A stretch of 64,000 nt of DNA from DASUBV01 sp035763085 (GCA_035763085.1 DASUBV010000339.1:3659-67658), one strand, 5' to 3'. Numbered from the stretch's first letter, positions 16,540 to 25,230 are shown. Made by a program: numbers and translations. Notes: generated by a model from the letters alone, not told the origin.

Positions 16540-16542
16540 CGC

Positions 16543-16863
16543 TCACGCCCCTTGCCATATCGCGTCCACGGCCGCCGCGAACGTCCGCCACTCCTGCCGC
16601 CGGTCCGCCGTCGCCCGGCGGCCCCGGGCGGTCAGCTCGTAGACCCGCCGCCGCCGTCCGCCGGCCTCAGACCAGCCGCTTTCCACCAGCCCCGCCTGTT
16701 CCAGGCGGTGCAGTGCTGGGTACACCGTGCCCTCCGGCAGCTCGAAGAACCCGCTGCTTCGCTCGCGCAGCAGCTCGATCAGCGCATAGCCGTGAGCCGG
16801 GCCGCCGGCGAGCACCGCCAGCACCAGCCCGTCCAGATGGCCGCGCACCGCATCCTGACTCAT
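16543..16863 (-). CDS. PadR family transcriptional regulator
   Basis: Small winged-helix repressor of 106 residues (subfamily 2 size). Core segments are LDGLVLAVLAGGPAHGYALIE, the recognition region ELPEGTVYPALHRLEQAGLV and the wing GRRRRVYELTARGR. It heads an operon with an HAAS membrane protein and an ABC exporter. A perfect 21-bp palindrome overlaps its own start codon, so it very probably represses itself and the exporter until a ligand binds. A second CCTAGG half-element lies a few bases upstream. Confidence 0.93.
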   Translation of the reverse strand: MSQDAVRGHLDGLVLAVLAGGPAHGYALIELLRERSSGFFELPEGTVYPALHRLEQAGLVESGWSEAGGRRRRVYELTARGRRATADRRQEWRTFAAAVDAIWQGA

Positions 16864-16895
16864 GCCTAGGTAATCTAGGCATAGACAGCCTAGGC
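16862..16895. promoter_or_regulatory. PadR operator candidate
   Basis: ATGCCTAG-GTAAT-CTAGGCAT (16862-16882) is a perfect 8+5+8 inverted repeat that includes the padR start codon. An 8-bp palindrome GCCTAGGC at 16888-16895 repeats its core. The position and symmetry fit an autorepressor site. Confidence 0.75.
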
Positions 16896-17228
16896 GTCAA
16901 ACTGATTTCGGTGCGCCAGCAGAGTGAGCCGATCACATTCAGGGTGGGCTGCTGTTCGTGATGGACGGCAGCCGCTCGCACCCCGACAGTCACAGTGATA
17001 GACGTCCTCGCCAGTCAGCGCAGCCCGGGGCGCCGGCATCCGCCGCCACGTCCTGGCTGGTCCTCGGCGCCTGGCCGGCGATTGCATGCACGCTCGCCAC
17101 TGCCTTCATCCGGCGGCGCGACATGTGAAATCAGCGACCGCTGGGACCGCATCCCGGCCGCTCGACGGGTCACGCACGGACTGAGCGTCAGGGGAGAACG
17201 CCGGCTGTCAGGTACCACCCGCGGCGGC
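16896..17228. other. Non-coding gap of 333 bases between padR and tetR
   Basis: The promoter of padR must lie in the first part. No complete gene is visible. Around 17048-17128 a plus-strand frame reads like the end of a membrane protein (TSWLVLGAWPAIA, then FIRRRDM and TGA), perhaps a scrap of a lost permease, but it is too short to assign. Confidence 0.4.
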
Positions 17229-17789
17229 TCAGCAGAGGTTGCGGAACTCGCGCAGCACGTCCGCGGAGATGTCGGCGAGGGATCGCTGCTCGCCATCGCG
17301 GATCCACTGGGCGAACGCTATCCCGAACACCGTGGCGCCGGATTCGGCCGCGAGGGTGGCCGCCGGCTCGCTGACGCCGCGCGCCCGCAGCGCATCGGCG
17401 ACGGTCGTCGCAAGCCCGGCGAGCTTGTGCCGCTCCCGCTCCTGGAGGGCGGGGTTCTTGTCGATCACGGACTGCCGGGCACGGGAGAGCGGGCGGCGCT
17501 CATCGGGGAAGAACGCCGCCGCCGCGCTGACCGCCGAGGCGACAACCTCCATCGGAGCCGCGCCCGGCGGCGCGGCGCTGGCCCCGTCGATGAACGCCTG
17601 AAAGAACAACTCCTGCCCGTGGAACAGCACCTCTCGCTTGTCACTGAAGTGCCGGAAGAAGGTCCGCTCGGTCAGCCCGACGGACTGGGCGATCTCTGCG
17701 GCAGTCGTCCGCTCGAACCCTCGGGTGGCAAACAGGTCGAGCGCCGCCGCCTGGAGGCGCTCCTTTGCCCCTGGTTCCCAGCGCACCAT
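17229..17789 (-). CDS. TetR family transcriptional regulator
   Basis: Repressor of 186 residues. The N-terminal helix-turn-helix is typical (ALDLFATRGFERTTAAEIA, then GLTERTFFRHFSDKREVL). The ligand domain follows, ending IRDGEQRSLADISADVL. The ATG at 17789 is preferred because the family starts just before KERLQAAALDLF and the longer frame would run across its own operators. It is divergent from an SDR gene at 17912, and three palindromic sites lie between them. It probably controls that SDR and itself, responding to a small organic ligand. Confidence 0.92.
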   Translation of the reverse strand: MVRWEPGAKERLQAAALDLFATRGFERTTAAEIAQSVGLTERTFFRHFSDKREVLFHGQELFFQAFIDGASAAPPGAAPMEVVASAVSAAAAFFPDERRPLSRARQSVIDKNPALQERERHKLAGLATTVADALRARGVSEPAATLAAESGATVFGIAFAQWIRDGEQRSLADISADVLREFRNLC

Positions 17790-17808
17790 GGTCCTGAGTC
17801 TAGGTGAT

Positions 17809-17871
17809 GACAGTGACTGTCGTGCAGGTGTATGGTGATGACTGTAACTGACATCAGTCACTGACATCAGT
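17809..17871. promoter_or_regulatory. TetR operator cluster
   Basis: GACAGTGACTGTC (17809-17821) is a perfect 6+1+6 palindrome. ACTGACATCAGT occurs twice in tandem (17847-17858 and 17860-17871), each a 5+2+5 inverted repeat. All three share a GACAGT/ACTGA-like half-site and lie in the 122-base divergent region between tetR and the SDR gene. They are the likely binding sites of the adjacent TetR protein. Confidence 0.75.
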
Positions 17872-17911
17872 TCGGCAGGCACTCGCCTGCGACAGAGCCG
17901 AAAGGAAAGCC

Positions 17912-18823
17912 ATGCGCGTCTTTGTCACCGGAGCCTCCGGCTGGATCGGCTCCGCTACCGTCGATGAGCTGCTCGCCGCCGGGCATGAGGTCACCGGCCT
18001 GGCCAGGTCCGACGCCTCGGCCGCCGCCCTGCGGGCCAAGGGGGCGCAGGTCCGCCGGGGTGACCTCGATGACCTGGCCAGCATCCGGTCGGGCGCCGAG
18101 GCTGCCGAGGCCGTCATCCACCTGGCCAACAAGCACGACTGGTCCAACCCGGCCGCCTCCAGCGCGGCCGAGCGCGCCGCGGTGCAGACCATCGGCGACG
18201 CCCTGACCAGCAGCAGCCGGCCGTTCCTGCTCGCCTCGGGGGTCGCCGGCCTCGGCCAGGGCCGGCCCGCGACCGAGGACGATCCGTCCCCGTTCCACGG
18301 CCCGGACTCACCGCGCGGCGGCAGCGAGAACCTCGCGCTGGAGTTCATCAGCCGCGGCGTGCACACCGTGAGCCTGCGCTTCGCGCCGACCGTGCACGGA
18401 ACCGGCGATCACGGATTCATCGCCATCCTGGCCGCGATCGCCCGCGAGAAGGGCGTCTCCGGCTATCCAGGAGACGGGACCAACCGGTGGGCCGCCGTGC
18501 ACCGGTCCGATGCGGCGCGCCTGGTCACGCTGGGGCTGGCCAAGGCTCCGGCCGGGACCCGCCTGCACGCTCTCGCCGAGACGGGCGTGCCCGCGCGCGA
18601 CATCGCCGAGGCCCTCGGCCGCACGCTCGGGCTGCCCGTCACATCCATCGCTCCCGATGAGGTCGCCGCCCACTTCGGGTGGATCGGCACCTTCTTCAGC
18701 ATGGACCTCGCCGGGACCAGTACCGCGACGCAGCAGCTCCTGGGCTGGACCCCCGCCGGACCGACTCTTGTTGAGGACATCGACGCAGGCGCGTACGCGG
18801 CGGGCGCTTCGGCAGCCCGATAA
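17912..18823 (+). CDS. NAD(P)-dependent SDR / nucleoside-diphosphate-sugar epimerase-like protein
   Basis: Extended or atypical SDR of 303 residues. The N-terminal dinucleotide fold has TGASGWIGS, followed by GLARSD and DLDDLASIR. Later segments (VIHLANKHDW, FLLASGVAGLG, LRFAPTVHGTGDHGF) match the family often annotated as NAD-dependent epimerase/dehydratase. The standard YxxxK is not obvious, since the region reads PRGGSENLALEF, so the catalytic Tyr may be missing and the reaction is uncertain. AAAGGAAAG precedes the ATG. It is divergent from and probably repressed by the TetR regulator. Confidence 0.82.
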   Translation: MRVFVTGASGWIGSATVDELLAAGHEVTGLARSDASAAALRAKGAQVRRGDLDDLASIRSGAEAAEAVIHLANKHDWSNPAASSAAERAAVQTIGDALTSSSRPFLLASGVAGLGQGRPATEDDPSPFHGPDSPRGGSENLALEFISRGVHTVSLRFAPTVHGTGDHGFIAILAAIAREKGVSGYPGDGTNRWAAVHRSDAARLVTLGLAKAPAGTRLHALAETGVPARDIAEALGRTLGLPVTSIAPDEVAAHFGWIGTFFSMDLAGTSTATQQLLGWTPAGPTLVEDIDAGAYAAGASAAR

Positions 18824-18855
18824 CGCAGCCAGTTGAGGAACGTGCGGCGCGCAGC

Positions 18856-19263
18856 TCAGGTGACAAGGACGACCTTGACCCCAACCGCATCATAAGTTCC
18901 GCGCGCCCGCGCGTCCCTCGTGGCGAGGGCCACGTCGTGCTCCTTGGCCGCGAGGGCTACCAGCCCGTCATAGACGGCGCCGCCGGCAATTCCCAGGCGG
19001 CTCAAAGTGGCATGAATTGTCTGGGAACGCCGGCTGCTCAGCGCCAGCGGCTTACCGAAGCGCGCGTCGAGCAGGCGTGCGGCGTCCTCGGCCGAGAGCC
19101 TGGCGTCACCCGGCAGCCTCGTGAGGACGGAGTAAGTCTCGGCCAGGGCATGGCCGCTCAGTGCGACCTCTTGCCCGTCCCACCATCGCACCACTTCCGG
19201 ATGGTGGCGGTGTGAGCGAACGAGGAGCGGAACGGCCACACTCGTGTCGACCGCGATGGTCAC
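18856..19263 (-). CDS. VapC-type PIN domain toxin
   Basis: Putative toxin ribonuclease of 135 residues. The PIN-fold acidic residues are visible in [11 protein letters not shown] (first Asp), [13 protein letters not shown] (Glu), [10 protein letters not shown] and [16 protein letters not shown]. It overlaps the antitoxin gene by four bases (ATGA-type), the normal vapBC arrangement in which antitoxin is made first. Such enzymes cut specific RNAs when the antitoxin is degraded. Target RNA is unknown. Confidence 0.92.
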   Translation of the reverse strand: MTIAVDTSVAVPLLVRSHRHHPEVVRWWDGQEVALSGHALAETYSVLTRLPGDARLSAEDAARLLDARFGKPLALSSRRSQTIHATLSRLGIAGGAVYDGLVALAAKEHDVALATRDARARGTYDAVGVKVVLVT

Positions 19264-19496
19264 TTCCGGCCCGCGTCGATGAGACCGAAGAGAACGTCAT
19301 CGTCGACAGGCGTGTCACCCGCCGACACGAGTACGCCGTCCTCCTCGACGAGGCGCGCAGTCCGGCCAGCGGGCACGACCTGCACGCCAGCACCGTAGGG
19401 AGAGATGTCCACCTTGGTACCCGGGAGCAGGCCCAGCGCGTCGCGGATGAACTTGGGCAGCACTATCCGGCCGGCCTGATCCACCACAGCTTCCAT
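19260..19496 (-). CDS. VapB-type antitoxin, AbrB/MazE-like
   Basis: Short antitoxin of 78 residues with an AbrB-type swapped-hairpin DNA-binding start: [19 protein letters not shown], then [12 protein letters not shown]-terminal tail for toxin binding follows. The ATG at 19496 is preferred over the one at 19523. An extended -10 element (TGGTATGAT on the minus strand, 19503-19511) lies where a transcript would begin at or next to this ATG, implying leaderless translation, and the longer version would add non-family residues. It overlaps vapC by four bases. The pair should repress its own promoter. Confidence 0.85.
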   Translation of the reverse strand: MEAVVDQAGRIVLPKFIRDALGLLPGTKVDISPYGAGVQVVPAGRTARLVEEDGVLVSAGDTPVDDDVLFGLIDAGRK

Positions 19497-19523
19497 GGGA
19501 TTATCATACCAGTCAAATCCCAT
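19495..19523 (-). promoter_or_regulatory. vapBC promoter and operator
   Basis: On the minus strand TGGTATGAT (forward 19503-19511) is an extended -10 element placed about seven bases ahead of the vapB ATG. It is enclosed in an inverted repeat with arms ATGGGATT (19495-19502) and AATCCCAT (19516-19523). A VapBC complex bound to this repeat would cover the promoter. Confidence 0.6.
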
Positions 19524-19558
19524 CGGCCTGCGTCTCCGCGCCTTCGGCCGCTCGGGGG

Positions 19559-20551
19559 TCAGGCTCCAATGAGCATCGTGGTGAGGTCGGATGGCTGGTA
19601 GAGGACTTGCTTGCCGACCCGGTAAGAGTCGACGAGGCCGGTGCGCCGCAGCAGCTGCAGGTGCTGGTTGACCGCCGACGGCGTGACCGCCAGCTCGATG
19701 GCCAGGTCGCTGGTCGATCGTGGCCCGCTGCGCAGGAGCGCGAGGATGCGCAGCCGCTCGTGCCCGATCAGCCGGCCGAGGTCGCTGGTGTCCGGGCGTG
19801 CGCGCATCGCCCAGAGCGCGCCCTGCCCGCGTGCCGGGTAGCCGAGCTCGGGGTGGTGGCCGATGTCGAATGGGATCACCGCGCCGGGACCGAACATCGT
19901 AGGGAAGAGGATCAGCCCTCGTCCGGCGACGGCCTCCTCGCGGCTGGGGTTGCTGACCTGGTCGGCCCTGAGCCTGCCGTGCGAGTAGCCGATGGTGGGG
20001 GCCAGGTTGTTGAGCATTGCCGCGGTGCCGTCCTGGGTGATGATGCGGCCGCGATAAGCGACGTCTGCCTCAAGGATCGTCCGCATCCGCGGCCAGTAGG
20101 GCTCCAGCATGATCTGCCAGTACTGCTCCATTGCCGCGATGATGCGATCCAGTGCGCCCGGACCCGCCAGGGCATCCGGGAGATGGCCGTTGATGGCCAC
20201 GAGCTGGCGCTCTACCTCCGCGGGATCGGTCCTGCCGATGATCTCCAGGTCGGCGGCGTAGGTCGCCAGCGGCCCGGACAGCGGCGGAGTGAGGAAGTCA
20301 GGGCTGCCCATCCGGTCGTTCATCAGGCAACTGAGAACCTCCCAGTCCAGGCCGGCCTGGCGGTTCTGGACCTTCCGCACCCAGGGAAGCTGCAAAGGGA
20401 ATCGCGCCGGGTCGCGCAGCGCCCGCAGGGACAGGGTCGCTTCGAGCGCGGGCGAGACGGCGAACCGGATCTCCCCGAGGTCCTCAGGCGCCAGGAGGTA
20501 GGTCAGCACACGCTTGCCTTCGATGTAGTCCGAGGCTTTATTGTTCGCCAT
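19559..20551 (-). CDS. ArsR-type HTH regulator with DUF5937-like N-terminal domain
   Basis: Regulator of 330 residues. The first 240 or so residues form the uncharacterised domain seen in many actinobacterial regulators (IRFAVSPALEATLSLRAL near the start, GRGLILFPTMFGPGAVIPFD near its end). A C-terminal ArsR-like winged helix follows (IGHERLRILALLRSGPRSTSDLA, then VTPSAVNQHLQLLRRTGLV). The ATG at 20551 is used; an upstream extension would cross the divergent gene. Only 30 bases separate it from the start of the Eis-like acetyltransferase, so the two promoters must overlap and this protein likely controls both genes. Confidence 0.82.
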   Translation of the reverse strand: MANNKASDYIEGKRVLTYLLAPEDLGEIRFAVSPALEATLSLRALRDPARFPLQLPWVRKVQNRQAGLDWEVLSCLMNDRMGSPDFLTPPLSGPLATYAADLEIIGRTDPAEVERQLVAINGHLPDALAGPGALDRIIAAMEQYWQIMLEPYWPRMRTILEADVAYRGRIITQDGTAAMLNNLAPTIGYSHGRLRADQVSNPSREEAVAGRGLILFPTMFGPGAVIPFDIGHHPELGYPARGQGALWAMRARPDTSDLGRLIGHERLRILALLRSGPRSTSDLAIELAVTPSAVNQHLQLLRRTGLVDSYRVGKQVLYQPSDLTTMLIGA

Positions 20552-20581
20552 CCGGCCACGCGCTGCCGCATCGTTGACGGC

Positions 20582-21874
20582 ATGTCCACGGAGATCCGCA
20601 TGGTCAAGCCCGACGAAATGGCTGACTACCTGAAGGTACTGCCGTACGCCAACGGCCTGCCGCACTGGGAGCCTTTCCCGGCCGCATGGCACGCCGGGCC
20701 GGAGGCATGGCCGCAGCCCAACGCGCCTGCCTCACCAGCGCAACTGGAGGCCTGGGCCGACGAAATCCTGCTGGCAAGCCACTTCCACCCGCAGGCCGCC
20801 TTCGCCGACGGTCGCATCGTAGGCGGCTCGGCCATGATCAGCTTCGAGATCACCGTGCCCGGAAACCGGCAAGTGCCGCTGGGCGGGGTCACGTCGACAG
20901 CGGTGGTCGCCACCCACCGGCGCCGGGGCCTGCTGCGCCAGATGATGCAGGCCATGCTCGACGAGGCACGCGAGCGCGGAGAGCCGCTGGCCGGGCTGAG
21001 CGCGAGCGAGGGCTCAATCTACGGCCGCTACGGCTACGGGCCGGCCACCCGGCGTACCCGGTGGGAGATCGAGCGCACCCAGGCGCGGTTCCGCACCCCG
21101 CGCGCACCTGACGGCAGCCTTGAGATCACCGACGCGGAAACCGCGAGGCACGCCTGGCGCGCCGTCCATGACACCGTCCGCGTCAGCCGCGCCGGCGAAC
21201 TGTCAGCGACGCCGGACAACTGGTCAGGCCTGAACGACACCTCCAGCGGCCCGGCAGGCCCGCTGCGCTACCTCGTTCATCGCGATCCTGACGGGTCCAT
21301 CGACGGAGTGGCGAACTACCGGCTCCCCTGGTCACCCCGGACCGAGGAGGCCGGCACGCTTGTCGTCGAGGCGCTGCAGGCCGCCAGCGACGATGCCTAC
21401 CACGCCATGTGGCAGCTGCTCCTCGACTTCGACCTGACGCGGAAGGTCGTCGCCGCGCCCCGTCCCAGCGACGAGCCACTGCGCTGGATGCTTGACAACC
21501 CCCGCGCAATGCGCGTGACCCGGCAGTCCGACAGCCTGTGGATCCGACTGCTGGACGTCCGGACCGCTCTCCAGGCCCGCGCCTACGACACCGGCGGGAC
21601 AATCGTGCTCGGGATCGACTCCGACCCCATGTGCCCGGGCAACGAGGGCTCGTGGAGACTCGACGGCGGCCCAGACGGCGCCGTCTGCACACGGGTCACG
21701 ACCACCCCCGACCTGATGATCGATCTCCAGGCTCTCGGCTCGCTCTACCTGGGAGGGATGTCCGCCGCACTGCTGGCCAGCGCGGGGCGGATCCACGGTG
21801 ACCGCAAGTACGTCAACCTGCTCTCCCGCATGTTCCGGACCGATCCAGAACCGTTCAACACATTCGTCTTCTGA
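20582..21874 (+). CDS. Eis-like GNAT family N-acetyltransferase
   Basis: Protein of 430 residues with the three-part build of Eis (enhanced intracellular survival) enzymes: two GNAT lobes and an SCP2-like C-terminal domain. The acetyl-CoA site is VTSTAVVATHRRRGLLRQM. The general-acid Tyr lies in SIYGRYGYG. The chain ends in NTFVF, matching the C-terminal Phe whose carboxylate acts as base in Eis. Known relatives acetylate aminoglycosides or lysines; the substrate here is not known. The ATG at 20582 is close to the divergent regulator, suggesting a short or absent leader. Confidence 0.88.
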   Translation: MSTEIRMVKPDEMADYLKVLPYANGLPHWEPFPAAWHAGPEAWPQPNAPASPAQLEAWADEILLASHFHPQAAFADGRIVGGSAMISFEITVPGNRQVPLGGVTSTAVVATHRRRGLLRQMMQAMLDEARERGEPLAGLSASEGSIYGRYGYGPATRRTRWEIERTQARFRTPRAPDGSLEITDAETARHAWRAVHDTVRVSRAGELSATPDNWSGLNDTSSGPAGPLRYLVHRDPDGSIDGVANYRLPWSPRTEEAGTLVVEALQAASDDAYHAMWQLLLDFDLTRKVVAAPRPSDEPLRWMLDNPRAMRVTRQSDSLWIRLLDVRTALQARAYDTGGTIVLGIDSDPMCPGNEGSWRLDGGPDGAVCTRVTTTPDLMIDLQALGSLYLGGMSAALLASAGRIHGDRKYVNLLSRMFRTDPEPFNTFVF

Positions 21875-22059
21875 GCCAAGGCGAATGTGGGGAGCCGACC
21901 CGTGCATGGTCCGGATGCCGGGGATCTCCCTCGACGCGGATCAGATCCTCGACCATGCCAGGCAGGCTGCCGACCGACACGAGCCGGGCGACTACCACCC
22001 CCGCGGAGCCCACGTCCACAGGCGTGCGGTCAACGAGCTGGTCGCGTGGCCGCTGACAT

Positions 22060-23229
22060 CTATTTCAGGAGCTGACGGGCCATCACGACGCGCTGGATCT
22101 GGTTGGTGCCCTCGTAGATCTGGGTGATCTTGGCGTCGCGCATCATCCGCTCCACCGGGTAGTCGCTGACATACCCGTAACCGCCGAGCAGCTGGACCGC
22201 GTCGGTGGTGACCTCCATCGCCACGTCGGAGGCGAAGCACTTGCAGGCCGACGACATGAACGTCAGGTCCGGCACTGACTCGCCCGACATGGCGCGCTCA
22301 GAGCGGGCCGCGGCGGCGTAGGTGAGCTGCCGGGCCGCCTCCACCTTCATGGCCATGTCGGCCAGCATGAACTGGATGCCCTGGAACTCGGCGATGGCCT
22401 TGCCGAACTGGCGGCGCTCCTTGACGTACCCGGTGGCATAGTCCAGCGCGCCCTGGGCGATGCCGAGGGCCTGCGCGGCGATGGTGATGCGAGTGTGGTC
22501 GAGCGTGGCCAGCGCGGTGCGGAACCCGCTGCCCTCGGCCCCGATCATCCGGTCGGCCGGGATAGTGCAGTTGTCGAAGTACAGCTCGCGGGTGGGCGAG
22601 CCCTTGATGCCGAGCTTGTGCTCCAGGGCCCCGAACGAGAAGCCCGCATCGCCGTCCTCGACCACGAACGCGGAGATCCCGCCGGCCCCGGCGCCAGGCT
22701 CGGTGACGGCCATCACGGTGTAGAGCTTCGAGACCCCGGCGTTGGTGATCCACCGCTTGGCGCCGTTGAGGACGTAGCTGTCCCCGTCGCGGACCGCGCG
22801 GGTCTTCATCGCCGCGGCGTCCGAGCCGGCATCGGGCTCTGACAGCGCGTACGAGATCATCGCCTCGCCGCTGGCCACCCGCGGCAGGTAGCGCTGCTTG
22901 AGATCCTCCGAGCCTGACAGCAGCAGCGGCACGGTACCCAGCTTGTTGACCGCCGGGATTAGCGAGGACGACGCGCAGGCCCGGGCGACTTCCTCGATCA
23001 CGATCACGGTGGCGATCGCGTCGGCCCCGGCGCCGCCGTACTGCTCGGGGATGTGCACCGCGTGCAGGTCGTTCTTGACCAGGGCGTCGTGGGCGTCGGA
23101 GGGGAACTCCGGGGTCTGGTCCACCTTGGCCGCGTGCGGCGCGATCTTCTCGTCGGCTAGCTGACGCACCGCCGCGCGGAGCGCCTGGTGCTCCTCGGTC
23201 AGCGCGAACGCCGGGGAATCTGAGCTCAT
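22060..23229 (-). CDS. Acyl-CoA dehydrogenase
   Basis: FAD enzyme of 389 residues oxidising short or branched acyl-CoA to the 2-enoyl-CoA, feeding electrons to ETF. The usual segments are present: ISYALSEPDAGSDAAAMKT (FAD/substrate loop), RWITNAG, LGIKGSPTRELYFDN, ERRQFGKAIAEFQG, LLGGYGYVSDYPVERMMRDA and the C-terminal QIYEGTNQIQR with the catalytic Glu. Substrate class cannot be fixed. The frame is open further upstream, but that part belongs to the opposite-strand methyltransferase. The leucine-type acyl-CoA block at 28.7-32.7 kb is on the same strand but not adjacent. Confidence 0.94.
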   Translation of the reverse strand: MSSDSPAFALTEEHQALRAAVRQLADEKIAPHAAKVDQTPEFPSDAHDALVKNDLHAVHIPEQYGGAGADAIATVIVIEEVARACASSSLIPAVNKLGTVPLLLSGSEDLKQRYLPRVASGEAMISYALSEPDAGSDAAAMKTRAVRDGDSYVLNGAKRWITNAGVSKLYTVMAVTEPGAGAGGISAFVVEDGDAGFSFGALEHKLGIKGSPTRELYFDNCTIPADRMIGAEGSGFRTALATLDHTRITIAAQALGIAQGALDYATGYVKERRQFGKAIAEFQGIQFMLADMAMKVEAARQLTYAAAARSERAMSGESVPDLTFMSSACKCFASDVAMEVTTDAVQLLGGYGYVSDYPVERMMRDAKITQIYEGTNQIQRVVMARQLLK

Positions 23230-23311
23230 GCCCTCGATGGTAGGAGCAAGCCGCATTGGCCCCAAGACCGCCTTGCCTGCTCCCGCCGGCACCCCCGCGT
23301 ACGCTGGCCCG

Positions 23312-24577
23312 GTGACGGACGGGCCCGGGGTAGCGGCCGCCGGCGCCCTGCTGTCGGCCGCCGGCCAGGAGCTGCTGGGCCGGCTCCGCGGGCAGGAGGT
23401 CACGCCCGGCCGCGCGCTGGTGCTGACCAGGGACCTGCGCCGGGAGTACCCGGCCGAGCTGGTCGCGGCCGCGCTCACCCAGCAGTCACTGCGGATGAGC
23501 GGCCGGGCCAAGTTCAGCCGGGCCGACGACATGCTGTTCACCCGCGCCGGGCTGGAGCAGGCCAGTTCCGAGCTGGCCGCCACGCACAGCGCCGCCCGGC
23601 TGGCACCGTTCCGGACCGTTGCCGACCTGTGCTGCGGGATCGGCGGGAACCTGACCGCGCTCGCCGCCGGGGCCGCGGACACACCGCCGGGGCGCCGCCT
23701 CATCGCCGTCGACCGCGACATCGCCAGCCTGGAATTCGCCCGGCATAACGCAACGGCCAGGGGCGCGGCTAGCCCCGTCCGGCCGGTCTGCGCCGACGTG
23801 CGGGAATTCGTGGCCGCAGTGCCGCCGCGCCAGGTGGACGCGGTGTTCGTCGACCCGGCGCGGCGCGCAGGTGACCGGCGGCTGCGCGCCGGGGTGAGCG
23901 AGCCGCCCATGGACTGGTGCCTCAGCCTGGCCGGGTGGGCCCCGGCCGTGTGCGTCAAGGCGGCTCCGGGGCTGCCCCGCGAGCTGGTCCCGGCCGGCTG
24001 GGAGGCCGAGTTCCTGGCCATCGGGCGCGGGCTGAAGGAGGCGCTGCTGTGGTCGCCGGCGCTGGCCTCAGCACCGCGGCGGGCCACGATCCTGCCGGGC
24101 GGGTCCGCCGCCGCGCCCGGCGGCGACGCCCGCGCGGCGCACACCCTTACTCCCGAGCCGGGGCCGCCGGTGCCGGTCGGGCCGCCCGGCGAGTTCCTGC
24201 TCGACCCGAACCCGGCGGTGACCAGGGCCGGCCTGGTCGAGGACCTGGCCCGCCGCATCGGCGCCTGGAAGATCGACCCGATGATCGCGTTCCTGGCGGC
24301 CGACCGGGCGGTCAGCTCGCCGTTCGCCCGGACGCTGCGGGTGCTGGAGTCGATGCCGTGGAACGAGAAGAAGGCTGCGCGTCGCCTGCGCGAGCTGGGC
24401 ATCGGGTCAGCAGACATCCGCCGCCGCGGGCTGGCCGGGGATGTGGAGCTGATCCGGCGACGGCTGGGCCTGCGGGGTGAGGGCAGCGCGGTGATCGTGC
24501 TGACCCGGCGGGAGGACCGGCCGTGGGGCCTGATCTGCGCGCCGGCCGGGCAGGACCGGCGGGACGCGCGAGGCTAG
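23312..24577 (+). CDS. THUMP-like domain class I SAM-dependent methyltransferase
   Basis: Protein of 421 residues conserved in actinobacteria. The Rossmann methyltransferase domain (about 95 to 240) has VADLCCGIGGNLTALA as the SAM site, IAVDRDIASLEFAR as motif II and DAVFVDPARRAG, a DPAR catalytic-type motif resembling RNA/DNA base methyltransferases. The last 130 residues match the THUMP-like C-terminal domain (MPWNEKKAARRLRELGIG, then EVELIRRRLGL-type pattern), pointing to an RNA substrate. The GTG at 23312 is used because upstream codons lie over the divergent acyl-CoA dehydrogenase start. Which RNA it modifies is unknown. Confidence 0.82.
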   Translation: MTDGPGVAAAGALLSAAGQELLGRLRGQEVTPGRALVLTRDLRREYPAELVAAALTQQSLRMSGRAKFSRADDMLFTRAGLEQASSELAATHSAARLAPFRTVADLCCGIGGNLTALAAGAADTPPGRRLIAVDRDIASLEFARHNATARGAASPVRPVCADVREFVAAVPPRQVDAVFVDPARRAGDRRLRAGVSEPPMDWCLSLAGWAPAVCVKAAPGLPRELVPAGWEAEFLAIGRGLKEALLWSPALASAPRRATILPGGSAAAPGGDARAAHTLTPEPGPPVPVGPPGEFLLDPNPAVTRAGLVEDLARRIGAWKIDPMIAFLAADRAVSSPFARTLRVLESMPWNEKKAARRLRELGIGSADIRRRGLAGDVELIRRRLGLRGEGSAVIVLTRREDRPWGLICAPAGQDRRDARG

Positions 24578-24663
24578 CGCCGCGGCTTCACCGGGCATGA
24601 CCGGCGGGAGGGGCCGGACTGGCCTGCGCCAGCCTCGTTAGGGATAACCCCGGAAGACGGCGG

Positions 24664-25230
24664 TCAGGTCCGGTCCTCGAACTGGCCGGACGAACCGGGA
24701 ACGGGGCCGGGCGGGGTGCCGTCAGGCCCGGGCCGCAGCCGGGCGCGCAGGGCCTCGCCTTTGCGCTCGGCGGCCTGGCGCAGTTCTTCCTGGAAGGCGA
24801 CGATCCTGCCGTGCAGGGCGGGGTCGCCGACGCCGAGCATCCGGACGGCCAGCAGCCCGGCGTTGCGCGCGGCGCCGACGGCCACGGTCGCGACGGGGAT
24901 GCCGGCCGGCATCTGGACGATGGACAGCAGCGAGTCCAGGCCGTCGAGATGAGCCAGCGGCACGGGCACGCCGATGACCGGCAGCGGGGTGACCGATGCC
25001 AGCATGCCGGGCAGGTGCGCGGCGCCGCCGGCCCCCGCGATGATGACCCGGATGCCCCGGCCGGCCGCGGCGGTGCCGTAGGCGATCATGTCGCGCGGCA
25101 TCCGGTGCGCGGAGACGACGTCGGCCTCCCAGGGCACGCCGAACTCTTCCAGCGCAGTCGTCGCGGCCTCCATGACGGGCCAGTCGGAGTCACTGCCCAT
25201 GACGACGCTGACCTGTGGCTGACTGGTCAT
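24664..25230 (-). CDS. purE: 5-(carboxyamino)imidazole ribonucleotide mutase
   Basis: PurE class I, moving the carboxylate from N5-CAIR to give CAIR in purine synthesis. The 188-residue chain starts with [15 protein letters not shown] and has SAHRMP (catalytic His) and [14 protein letters not shown]. The last 25 residues are a Pro/Gly-rich tail beyond the conserved octamer-forming core. Its ATG overlaps the purK stop by four bases, so the two enzymes that replace a single eukaryotic carboxylase are made together. Confidence 0.96.
   Translation of the reverse strand: MTSQPQVSVVMGSDSDWPVMEAATTALEEFGVPWEADVVSAHRMPRDMIAYGTAAAGRGIRVIIAGAGGAAHLPGMLASVTPLPVIGVPVPLAHLDGLDSLLSIVQMPAGIPVATVAVGAARNAGLLAVRMLGVGDPALHGRIVAFQEELRQAAERKGEALRARLRPGPDGTPPGPVPGSSGQFEDRT

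Noticed and set aside
17048..17128. Membrane-protein-like tail between padR and tetR
   Set aside because: Only 26 codons, no start and no second fragment; not enough to call a pseudogene.
21903..22090. Short plus-strand frame after the Eis-like gene (MPGISLDADQILDHARQA)
   Set aside because: Looks mildly protein-like at the start but runs into the acyl-CoA dehydrogenase gene and soon loses character; no ribosome site.
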